From positions 496,001 to 560,000 of the forward strand of contig NC_013891.1 in assembly GCF_000027145.1 (NCBI RefSeq): DNA of 64,000 bases, in the 5' to 3' direction. A model generated the notes under the pieces. It saw only the letters and a program-made list of their open reading frames with translations, had not been told where the DNA came from and made no database searches. The DNA is from Listeria seeligeri serovar 1/2b str. SLCC3954. GTDB lineage: Bacteria; Bacillota; Bacilli; Lactobacillales; Listeriaceae. Below are positions 18,896 to 26,017 of the stretch, in pieces; position 1 is the stretch's first letter, and the number at the start of each line of letters is the position of its first letter. The position numbers and the translations under genes are program-made.

Positions 18896-20398
18896 ATGGG
18901 GTATGTACTAGGAATTGATCTTGGAACAAGTTCGCTAAAAGGTCTTATTATGAATAAGGCGGGACAATTAGTTGCCGAAGCTTCCGCCGAATATCGTATT
19001 GATTCGCCAGCACCAGGTTTTTCAGAGCAGCATCCAGAATATTGGGTTATTGCTTTTGAAGAGGTGATAACTAAGCTGAGTTTTGACGTAGCTGATTTTA
19101 GCGCTGAGCTTGAGGCGATTAGCTTTTCTGGACAAATGCATTCGCTAGTAACGCTTGGAGAAAATAATGAAGTAGTTTATCCGGCAATTTTGTGGAATGA
19201 TGTACGGACGACAAAACAATGCGCAGAAATTATGGAGCAGCTTGGGGACCAATTAAAAGAAATCACGAAAAATATTGTCCTTGAAGGCTTCACTTTACCA
19301 AAAATTCTCTGGTTACAACAAAATAAGCCAGAAATTTGGGCTAAAGTACGAAAAATCATGTTACCAAAAGATTATCTAGCTTTTGTTTTAACTGGTAATA
19401 TGGCGTGTGAATACTCTGATGCGGCTGGTACTTCGCTGTTTGATATCGAAAAACATGAGTGGTCAACAGCAATTTGTGACAAGTTTGAGATTGATAAGGA
19501 CATTTTGCCAAGTGTTGTTGCTTCTTTAGAGCAGGTTGGTGTGGTAAATGAAGTTTATGCGAACCGTTTTGGGCTAAAACAGGACGTGAAAGTATTTGCG
19601 GGTGGTGCAGATAATGCTTGTGCAGCACTCGGAGCAGGAATAGTGAATGAGGACTACGCACTTGTTTCGCTTGGAACGAGTGGGGTTTTCAGTTCTTTTG
19701 AGCCAGAAATTATAAATTATCAGGGGAAATTGCACTTTTTCAACCATGTAATTCCTGATGTGTATTATTCTATGGGAGTGACGCTTGCAGCTGGAAACTC
19801 ATTGAATTGGTTTAAAAATACATTCGGTAAAGGTCTGGGCTTCGATGAGTTGCTTGCGGATGTTCATACAGTTGCGCCGGGTAGTGAAGGATTACTTTTC
19901 ACGCCTTATATCGTCGGCGAACGGACACCGCACATTGATTCGAAAATTCGTGGTAGTTTTATTGGAATTGACACACGCCATGAATTGAAGCATTTTGCGC
20001 GTGCGGTTTTAGAAGGCATTACATTTAGCTTGAAGGATGCACAAGTGTTAATGGAAACGGCGAAAAACAAGAAGTTCAAGCAAATTATTAGCGTTGGCGG
20101 CGGTGCTCGAAATACAGACTGGATGCAAATGCAAGCAGATATTTTTGATGCAGAGATTATTCGCCTAGAAGTGGAACAAGGCCCAGGTGTTGGTGCATGT
20201 ATGATTGCTGCAGTTGGAAATGCTTGGTTTACAGATTTCGAAAGTTGCCGAGACACCTTTGTGCAATATCAAAAAGAAACGTTCAAACCAAAGCAAGATA
20301 ACGTCGCGAACTATGAGAAATTGTATGAAGTTTACAGGGAAGTATATCCAGCTACGAAAAACATTTGCGCGACACTTACAGGATTCGGTGAAATATAA
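18896..20398 (+). CDS. xylB: xylulokinase
   Basis: A 500-residue FGGY-family kinase that phosphorylates D-xylulose to xylulose 5-phosphate for the pentose phosphate pathway. ATP/sugar motifs are GIDLGTSSLKGLIM, SGQMHSLV, DAAGTSLFD, GGADNACAALGAG, VSLGTSGVFS and VGGGARNTDWMQ. It begins 18 nt after xylA with AAGGAG ahead of the ATG and ends at a strong bidirectional terminator. Full length and intact. Confidence 0.96.
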   Translation: MGYVLGIDLGTSSLKGLIMNKAGQLVAEASAEYRIDSPAPGFSEQHPEYWVIAFEEVITKLSFDVADFSAELEAISFSGQMHSLVTLGENNEVVYPAILWNDVRTTKQCAEIMEQLGDQLKEITKNIVLEGFTLPKILWLQQNKPEIWAKVRKIMLPKDYLAFVLTGNMACEYSDAAGTSLFDIEKHEWSTAICDKFEIDKDILPSVVASLEQVGVVNEVYANRFGLKQDVKVFAGGADNACAALGAGIVNEDYALVSLGTSGVFSSFEPEIINYQGKLHFFNHVIPDVYYSMGVTLAAGNSLNWFKNTFGKGLGFDELLADVHTVAPGSEGLLFTPYIVGERTPHIDSKIRGSFIGIDTRHELKHFARAVLEGITFSLKDAQVLMETAKNKKFKQIISVGGGARNTDWMQMQADIFDAEIIRLEVEQGPGVGACMIAAVGNAWFTDFESCRDTFVQYQKETFKPKQDNVANYEKLYEVYREVYPATKNICATLTGFGEI

Positions 20399-20402
20399 AA
20401 GC

Positions 20403-20443
20403 AAAAAAACTGCTAAAAACCATATCGGTTTTTAGCAGTTTTT
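20403..20443. terminator. bidirectional terminator between xylB and the ThrE pair
   Basis: A 16-bp stem AAAACTGCTAAAAACC/GGTTTTTAGCAGTTTT with a 5-nt loop (20406-20442). A-rich and T-rich flanks serve both strands. Confidence 0.92.
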
Positions 20444-20900
20444 AAATCCGTTCTTTTCGTTCTCTAAAGGTTCTAATGCTATGATTGAAAACCTCGGATA
20501 GCATCAGTCCTGCCGCGATAGCTCCAGCGACAACGGTGACTTGAACAGAAAAACCAATTGCTTCAGTGTAATCGCCTAATACAAAATTACGAACCGCTTG
20601 ATAGGCAAGTCCACCTGGAACAAGAGGGACAATTCCAGGAACATTAAAAATCGTAATTGGCATTTTTTTATATTTAGCAAAAAAATGACTAAGAACAGCC
20701 ACGACAAAAGCGCCTGCTAAGGATGAAGCACCTGTCCCAGAATCCATTTGCATTAAAGTCCAGTATGCCATCCAGCCGAATGTACCGGTAATTCCACAAG
20801 CATTCAGCGCTCTTTTAGGTACATTTGTAATAATCGCAAAGGTAACTGTCGCGACATAACTTAGTACTAATTGAATAATAATTGTCCAAACTAAATCCAC
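20442..20900 (-). CDS. threonine/serine exporter, ThrE C-terminal-type subunit (DUF3815)
   Basis: A 152-residue membrane protein with about five hydrophobic segments, matching the second half of ThrE (YjjB-like). PLVPGGLAYQAVRNFVLGDY is the family hallmark. The start is GTG (20898-20900) with AAGGAGG 10 nt upstream. It follows the YjjP-like partner by 16 nt. The two together reconstitute a split ThrE exporter. Family members export threonine/serine or succinate, so substrate is undetermined. Confidence 0.85.
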   Translation of the reverse strand: MDLVWTIIIQLVLSYVATVTFAIITNVPKRALNACGITGTFGWMAYWTLMQMDSGTGASSLAGAFVVAVLSHFFAKYKKMPITIFNVPGIVPLVPGGLAYQAVRNFVLGDYTEAIGFSVQVTVVAGAIAAGLMLSEVFNHSIRTFRERKERI

Positions 20901-20916
20901 TTTGCTGCGACCTCCT

Positions 20917-21669
20917 TTATAAGAAAAAGCGGAAGATAACCGCTATTCCAATTCCGATTGCGCAAGATGTAAGCAGTGCTTCTGTACCACGTGCCATTCC
21001 GCTGAGCAAATGACCAGCAATTAAATCGCGCACCGCATTTGTAATTGGAACGCCGGGAACAAGTGGCATAACTCCACCGATAATCATCTTATCTAAATTA
21101 ATTCCGAGCCCGATTGAAATCGTAAATACAGCTAATAATCCAACTGTAAACGAAGCTAAAAACTCTGCCAGAAATTTCACTTTCACAAAAATCTGTGTGT
21201 AATAAAAAACGATAAATCCAATTGCACCAATAAGGCAAGTAGGGATAAAGTCAACCCAGCTACCGCCAAAAATAATCATTAATGATCCACTAACAAAAGA
21301 GGCAGCAAGAATCTGCAACCAAAGTGGAAAATGACGAACATCTTTATCTAAATTAGTGAGTTTAGTATGTAAGTCTTTTAAGTTTATTCTTTTTTCGGCA
21401 AAGTCTCTCGATAATTCATTAACCATTGAAACTTTTTCTAAATTAATTGTTCTAGTCGGAATCTGTTGTAACTGCACATTTCGCTCACCTTCCAGCGACA
21501 TGAAAATTCCCGTTGGCGTCACAAAACTAATTCCTTTTTTATTGCTGGCAATGTTTGCAATCCGGTTCATTGTGTCTTCTACGCGGTACATCTCTGCGCC
21601 GCTTTCCATCATGATTTTACCCGCCATTAAACATGTTTCTAGCAAGTAGTCTGTTGTGTCAGTTTTCAA
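20917..21669 (-). CDS. threonine/serine exporter, ThrE N-terminal-type subunit (DUF1212)
   Basis: A 250-residue protein of the YjjP/DUF1212 half of ThrE. The soluble N-terminal part shows ETCLMAGKIMMESGAEMYRVEDT, then about five membrane segments with PLVPGVPITNAVRDLIAGH near the end. I place the start at TTG (21667-21669) because AGGAGG lies 10 nt upstream. The frame also contains an ATG at 21699 without a ribosome binding site. It is operonic with the DUF3815 partner and transport is inferred from family. Confidence 0.85.
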   Translation of the reverse strand: MKTDTTDYLLETCLMAGKIMMESGAEMYRVEDTMNRIANIASNKKGISFVTPTGIFMSLEGERNVQLQQIPTRTINLEKVSMVNELSRDFAEKRINLKDLHTKLTNLDKDVRHFPLWLQILAASFVSGSLMIIFGGSWVDFIPTCLIGAIGFIVFYYTQIFVKVKFLAEFLASFTVGLLAVFTISIGLGINLDKMIIGGVMPLVPGVPITNAVRDLIAGHLLSGMARGTEALLTSCAIGIGIAVIFRFFL

Positions 21670-21837
21670 TTCTAAAGCACCTCCTAAACCGTTTACCACT
21701 CAGTCAATCGTAACTCAATCAATCTAAAAATTCTAGTGGAAAGGATAGTTTTTTTGATTTAACGATTGTTTAGATGTTATTTAGGGTAAAGATTTGATAG
21801 TATGGTAGATATAAAACAAGAAAAGGTAGGGAATATT

Positions 21838-22044
21838 TTGGCTAATATTGAATACGAAATTATGGAAGAAGTTGGCGTATTATCCGAAAATACGCGAGGT
21901 TGGCGAAAAGAGCTAAATCGTGTGAGCTGGAATGGTCGTCCTGCAAAATATGACATTCGCGATTGGGCAGAAAACCATGAAAAAATGGGAAAAGGAATTA
22001 CACTAACTGATGAAGAAGCAGAGGCATTAAAAAAACTCTTATAA
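21838..22044 (+). CDS. PC4/YdbC-type single-stranded DNA-binding protein
   Basis: A 68-residue protein resembling Lactococcus YdbC, which has the PC4 coactivator fold and binds ssDNA. LSENTRGWRKELNRVSWNGRPAKYDIRDW, split here as LSENTRGWRKELNRV and NGRPAKYDIRDW, is the recognisable core, followed by HEKMGKGITLTDEEAEALK. I prefer the TTG at 21838 because AGGTAGGG lies 6 nt upstream and the product then begins at the same point as homologues. An ATG at 21802 would add 12 residues but has no ribosome binding site. It precedes the hydrolase gene by 13 nt, likely co-transcribed. Confidence 0.75.
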   Translation: MANIEYEIMEEVGVLSENTRGWRKELNRVSWNGRPAKYDIRDWAENHEKMGKGITLTDEEAEALKKLL

Positions 22045-22057
22045 GGCTGGTGTAGAA

Positions 22058-22741
22058 ATGAGAATGTATGCTTATGATATTTATGAACCAATTGGAAGAA
22101 AAGAAGGGGAGACATTTCCAGTAATATTTGGAATTCACGGTTTTGGTGGTGATGAACTTGATATGGCTGGACGTCTTGAATTACTGATGGACCGGTTCGT
22201 TGTTGTTTCACTCCGGGGCGATGTCGAATATGGGCCTAGTTTTGGATTCTATCATATGGTGCTAGAAGGTGACCCGAATATGCATGAAATAGATTTTACT
22301 AGCCTTCGAGTAGCTGAATTTATTGATGACATTTGTAAAAATTATCATTCCATTGATAAAAGCCAAATTTTTGTAGCGGGTTTTGACCAAGGCGCCATTT
22401 TAACTACGGCAATTATGCAAAGTTATGGTGGACAATATAAAGGCGCGGCACTTCTAAGTGGTCGTGTACCAACATTTTTGGAAAATAGACCTTCTAATTT
22501 AATGCTGAAAAATAAGCAAATTTTTATTGGGCATGGTTTAGAAGATGCTGTTTTTCAAGTGAAAGAAGCAGATAAAATAGCGGCATTCTTTGAAAAAATG
22601 GGATGTAACGTGGAAACTCATCGTTATTTCATTGGACACAACATCAATGAAGCCGAACAAGATGATTTGAATGATTGGTTCGAAAGCTTTCTCCCGAATC
22701 AACCTGTGAAAAATAAAGCAGAAAAACAGCGCCCGCAATAA
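22058..22741 (+). CDS. carboxylesterase/phospholipase-like alpha/beta hydrolase with Asp at the nucleophile position
   Basis: A 227-residue alpha/beta hydrolase of the carboxylesterase/phospholipase (YpfH/EstB-like) group. The oxyanion region is FGIHGFGGDELDM. The acid and histidine of the triad fit LEDAVF (D163) and FIGHNINEAE (H194). The nucleophile elbow, normally GFSQG, reads AGFDQGA, so residue 110 is aspartate (codon GAC). Either the enzyme is inactive on esters or it uses an Asp nucleophile as haloalkane dehalogenases do. The first is simpler. It ends at a strong terminator. Confidence 0.8.
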   Translation: MRMYAYDIYEPIGRKEGETFPVIFGIHGFGGDELDMAGRLELLMDRFVVVSLRGDVEYGPSFGFYHMVLEGDPNMHEIDFTSLRVAEFIDDICKNYHSIDKSQIFVAGFDQGAILTTAIMQSYGGQYKGAALLSGRVPTFLENRPSNLMLKNKQIFIGHGLEDAVFQVKEADKIAAFFEKMGCNVETHRYFIGHNINEAEQDDLNDWFESFLPNQPVKNKAEKQRPQ

Positions 22742-22758
22742 CGGGGCGCTGTTTTTTT
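22722..22758 (+). terminator. terminator after the hydrolase gene
   Basis: ACAGCGCCC/GGGCGCTGT stem (22726-22734 with 22744-22752), then TTTTTT. It overlaps the last codon of the convergent methyltransferase gene. Confidence 0.88.
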
Positions 22759-23941
22759 ACACATCCAATGTTAAAAATAATACTTTCAAATAATTCCCTT
22801 CAGGAAAGTTCTTATTTACAGTAAAATCAGCTGGAAGTGAATGCGTTTCGGTAATTTTATAAGTTCGGTCACTCGATTCAAAGGCTTCAGCAATCATTTT
22901 TTTGAAAGCTTTCATCCCAAATCCGGCATAATTCGTGGAAGCGACAATTGTACCGCCAATAGCAGTAATATCAATAATCTCGCGAAGTAGGGCGGGGTAG
23001 TCTTTGGCTGCACGGAAAGTAACTTTTTTTGTGCGGGCAAAGCTGGGTGGGTCAACAACAATTAAATCAAAAGTTAGTTGTTTTCGTAAAGCGTATTTGA
23101 AGTAATGAAACACATCTTCCACAATGATGCTTTGTGTCGCTGGATCAAGCCCGTTCACTTCAAGTTGCTCTTTTGTTTTGGCAAGCGAACGTCCAGCTAC
23201 ATCCACACTAGTTGTTTTACTAGCCCCACCAAACAAAGCAGCAACTGAAAACGCACCAGTATAAGAAAACGTATTTAAAACGTTTTTAGAGATAGCGTAG
23301 TCCTCGCTGATACGGCGCCTAACATCACGTTGATCAAGAAAAATACCAGTCATCCAACCATCATCTAAATAAGTTGCGTAATTAATACCATTTTCCTTAA
23401 TAATTAGTGGGAAAGTGGCTTTTTGACCAGCAACAAAATCATCTTTTGTATCTTCTTGGAAACGTCTTTTTTCGTAGATGCCTTTGATTTCTGGGAGTGA
23501 CATGAAAATATCCAAAATCATTTTCTGGAAAGAGTACACGCCGATACTGTACCACTGAATGACAAGAAAGCCATCATAATAGTCCGCCGTAAAACCACCA
23601 AAACCATCGCCTTCTCCATTGAAAATTCGAAAAGCAGTTGTAGTATCGTCAGCGAATAAAAACTGTCTTTTATCTTTCGCAGTAGTAATTAATTCTGTTA
23701 AAAATGGTTCATCAAGTTGTTCCTTTTTGTCCCAAGTGAAAAGCCAGCCATCACCTTTATTTTGTTTCCCGTGATAACCACGAGCTATAAACTTGCCAGA
23801 AGCATCGATTAATTCTAATATATCGCCTTCTTCAAGTTCTTTAGGCCATTTTTCCATTCGTTCTTTGAGAATTAGGGGGTAACCTTCTTTATAGCCTTTA
23901 GTGAATTTGGGAAATATTTTTACTTTAATGGAGTTTTTCAT
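22757..23941 (-). CDS. RlmI-like class I rRNA (cytosine-C5) methyltransferase
   Basis: A 394-residue SAM-dependent methyltransferase. An N-terminal PUA domain (KVKIFPKFTKGYKEGYPL to about 75) precedes the middle domain (FNGEGDGFGGFTADYYDGF). The Rossmann domain has NTFSYTGAFSVAALFGGA (SAM motif I), SVDVAGRSLAKTKEQLEVNG and the motif LIVVDPPSFARTKK. Homologues such as RlmI methylate 23S rRNA C1962. The exact target here is inferred. The ATG at 23941 starts the PUA domain. The frame extends 25 codons upstream, into the iap terminator, without support. Confidence 0.86.
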   Translation of the reverse strand: MKNSIKVKIFPKFTKGYKEGYPLILKERMEKWPKELEEGDILELIDASGKFIARGYHGKQNKGDGWLFTWDKKEQLDEPFLTELITTAKDKRQFLFADDTTTAFRIFNGEGDGFGGFTADYYDGFLVIQWYSIGVYSFQKMILDIFMSLPEIKGIYEKRRFQEDTKDDFVAGQKATFPLIIKENGINYATYLDDGWMTGIFLDQRDVRRRISEDYAISKNVLNTFSYTGAFSVAALFGGASKTTSVDVAGRSLAKTKEQLEVNGLDPATQSIIVEDVFHYFKYALRKQLTFDLIVVDPPSFARTKKVTFRAAKDYPALLREIIDITAIGGTIVASTNYAGFGMKAFKKMIAEAFESSDRTYKITETHSLPADFTVNKNFPEGNYLKVLFLTLDV

Positions 23942-23974
23942 AAAGCACCGTCTTTCATCAAGATAAAATTCCAA

Positions 23975-24013
23975 CAAAAAACCTGTGAAGCGAAATTCCT
24001 GCTCCACAGGTTT
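23975..24013 (-). terminator. iap terminator
   Basis: On the minus strand AAACCTGTGGAGC pairs with GCTTCACAGGTTT (24013-24001 with 23991-23979; one G-T), followed by TTTTTTG. Confidence 0.85.
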
Positions 24014-24027
24014 CATTCAATTATTAA

Positions 24028-25599
24028 TTATACGCGACCAAAGCCAACTAGATATTGACCCCATCCAGAGCCGTGAATATTATCATATTTAACGCCGTTG
24101 TCTTGTGCATTAATCATTTGACCATTACCTACATAAATACCAACGTGAGCAATTCCGCTACCATAATCAAAGAATACTAAATCACCAGGTTGTGCCTCTG
24201 ATTCAGATACTTTAGTTGTGCTAGCATATTGAGCGCCGGAAGTACGTGGAAGTGTAATGCCTGATTGAGCAAATACGTAAGAAGTGAAACCAGAGCAGTC
24301 AAATGTAGTTGGTCCATTTCCACCCCATGAATAAGCTTTACCAAGGTGTTTTTGAGCTTCGGCAATGATTGCACTTGCACTAGAGCTGTTGCTTGAACTT
24401 TGATTAGTGTTGTTATTCTTAGAAGGAGTACTTGTATTAGATGAACTTGTATTATTATTTGTATTTGTTGTTGGAGCAGTTGCAGTATTGGTATTTGTAG
24501 CTGGGACAGTACCTTTTACTTTTAAAACATCTCCAACTTGAAGGTTATCACTTGTTAAGCCGTTAAGTGCTTTAATTTTAGAAACAGTAGTTCCAAATGT
24601 AGAAGCAATTTTGCCTAATGTATCGCCACTTTTTACTGTGTAAGAAGAAGCGTTTGTATTAACTGTTGGAGCAGGTGCTGGAGCTGGTTTTGCAGCTTGA
24701 GCAGGTGCTTTTGTTGTAGAAGTTTGTTTTTCAGTTGTTGTTTCTTTTTTAACAGTTGTAGTAGTAGAAGTGTTAGTGCTTTCTTTTACTACTGGTGCAG
24801 CTGTTTGTTTTTCTGCTGCTGGAGCTTCTGTTTTGGCTTCAGCTTTTGGAGCAGTGTTTTTAGCAGCACTTTGTTTTACTGCGATATTTTGACCCACATA
24901 AATAGAAGAAGAAGATAAATTATTCCATGACATTAGGTCTTGAACAGAAGCGCCGTATTTAACGGATAATGCCCAAATTGTATCGCCACTTTTAACGGTA
25001 TGAGTTGTTGCATTTGTATCTACCGCAGGAGCAGTTGTTTTAGTTTCTACTGCATCTTTTTCAGTAGTTGCTGCTGGTGTAGCTTGTTTAACTTCTGTTT
25101 TAGTTTGTTGAGCAGGAGCCGCTTGTGTAGTTTCCTCTTGTTTAACTTCTGGTGTAGCAGACGGAGCACTTGTTACAGCATTACCTAAGTATTTGCCATT
25201 AACGTAGCCTGTTTTTCCTTCACCATAAGTGATTTTGTTCCAGCCATTTGCTTCTGTAGATTCAACAGTTACTTTAGTGCCACCTTTTAAAGAAGTGACA
25301 ATACTGTTATCAACTCCAGCGCCTGAACGTACGTTTAACCAAGTTGCGCTAACAGATTTCTCTGTTTTTTCGCTCGCTACCTCAGTTACTTGTAATTTTT
25401 GACCAGGTACAATTTTATCAGTTGTTAGTTTGTTAGCTTTTTTTAATGCGTCAACAGTTGTGCCATTATCTTGAGCAATACCCCAAAGAGTATCTCCAGC
25501 TTCAACTACTACAGTGCTTGCGGATGCGATAGTTGGAGCAGCAAATGCTGTAACCGCAATCCCGGCTGTAGCCGCGATAGTTGCTTTTTTCATATTCAT
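24028..25599 (-). CDS. iap: p60 invasion-associated cell-wall hydrolase
   Basis: A 523-residue secreted D,L-endopeptidase. The signal peptide ([20 protein letters not shown], cleaved near residue 27) is followed by LysM1 (29-72), an SH3b domain (83-142), LysM2 (200-243) and LysM3 (320-363). A Ser/Thr/Asn-rich linker (364-408) leads to the NlpC/P60 domain (about 409-523) with Cys435 in TTFDCSGF and His485 in IAHVGIYVG. From memory, L. monocytogenes p60 has two LysM domains and long Thr-Asn repeats. This layout resembles other Listeria species. GAGGAG precedes two ATGs (25599 and 25593). Export of p60 depends partly on SecA2, encoded divergently. Confidence 0.96.
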   Translation of the reverse strand: MNMKKATIAATAGIAVTAFAAPTIASASTVVVEAGDTLWGIAQDNGTTVDALKKANKLTTDKIVPGQKLQVTEVASEKTEKSVSATWLNVRSGAGVDNSIVTSLKGGTKVTVESTEANGWNKITYGEGKTGYVNGKYLGNAVTSAPSATPEVKQEETTQAAPAQQTKTEVKQATPAATTEKDAVETKTTAPAVDTNATTHTVKSGDTIWALSVKYGASVQDLMSWNNLSSSSIYVGQNIAVKQSAAKNTAPKAEAKTEAPAAEKQTAAPVVKESTNTSTTTTVKKETTTEKQTSTTKAPAQAAKPAPAPAPTVNTNASSYTVKSGDTLGKIASTFGTTVSKIKALNGLTSDNLQVGDVLKVKGTVPATNTNTATAPTTNTNNNTSSSNTSTPSKNNNTNQSSSNSSSASAIIAEAQKHLGKAYSWGGNGPTTFDCSGFTSYVFAQSGITLPRTSGAQYASTTKVSESEAQPGDLVFFDYGSGIAHVGIYVGNGQMINAQDNGVKYDNIHGSGWGQYLVGFGRV

Positions 25600-25678
25600 A
25601 AAACTCCTCTCTTTTTTCAGAAAATCCCATACGTAATTAAGTAATTGAGAATTAATTTTATAGTGATTAATACTAAGT

Positions 25679-25702
25679 TTACCCAGTTTTAACTTAAAAA
25701 AC
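25679..25702 (-). promoter_or_regulatory. candidate sigma-B promoter upstream of iap
   Basis: On the minus strand GTTT (25699-25702), 14 nt and GGGTAA (25679-25684), close to the Listeria sigma-B consensus GTTT-N13/17-GGGWAT. Its position gives a leader of about 70 nt. Confidence 0.4.
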
Positions 25703-25737
25703 AAACATAGAGGTGACGGTTTAAAAGCAGAAAGCGG

Positions 25738-25746
25738 ACTATACCA
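25738..25746 (-). promoter_or_regulatory. candidate iap sigma-A promoter (extended -10)
   Basis: On the minus strand TGGTATAGT is an extended -10 (TATAGT at 25738-25743). The WalR-type box covers the region where its -35 would lie. Confidence 0.4.
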
Positions 25747-25752
25747 GATGTT

Positions 25753-25769
25753 TGTAACAAACTTGTAAC
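25753..25769 (+). promoter_or_regulatory. WalR (YycF)-type box in the iap-secA2 intergenic region
   Basis: TGTAAC-AAACT-TGTAAC exactly fits the WalR consensus TGTWAH-N5-TGTWAH. WalRK controls cell-wall hydrolases in Firmicutes, and p60 is such an enzyme. The box lies 154 bp upstream of iap and 249 bp upstream of secA2. Assignment to iap is inference. Confidence 0.6.
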
Positions 25770-25963
25770 AATATGGAAAGCGAACGTGTATTCTTAGGAC
25801 TTGGGATGTACTGCTAGGGAGTCCTTTGGGATGTAGTGGGGTGATGCATAACTAGTAATAACTTTCGCTATGGGAAACCTATTGTTTATTGTTAATAGAA
25901 AAATTTAATATATTTGTAATATGAAAATGTGCTGTTTTTTCGTATGTAATGGCTGGAAATGAA

Positions 25964-25993
25964 TTGCCAGATGACTTTATGGTATTCTATAAT
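25964..25993 (+). promoter_or_regulatory. secA2 promoter
   Basis: TTGCCA (25964-25969), an 18-nt spacer and TATAAT (25988-25993). The start of transcription falls about 20 nt before the SecA2 ATG. Confidence 0.7.
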
Positions 25994-26017
25994 AGAAGGT
26001 ATGGAGGATGTTATTCA

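Noticed and set aside
24697..25188. Open frames antisense to iap rich in Cys, Ser and Phe
   Set aside because: They are shadows of the repetitive Thr/Ala/Lys codons of p60 and lack ribosome binding sites.
25949..26017. Upstream extension of the secA2 reading frame
   Set aside because: A good promoter (25964-25993) lies inside it and the ATG at 26018 has GGAGG. The extension would be upstream of transcription.
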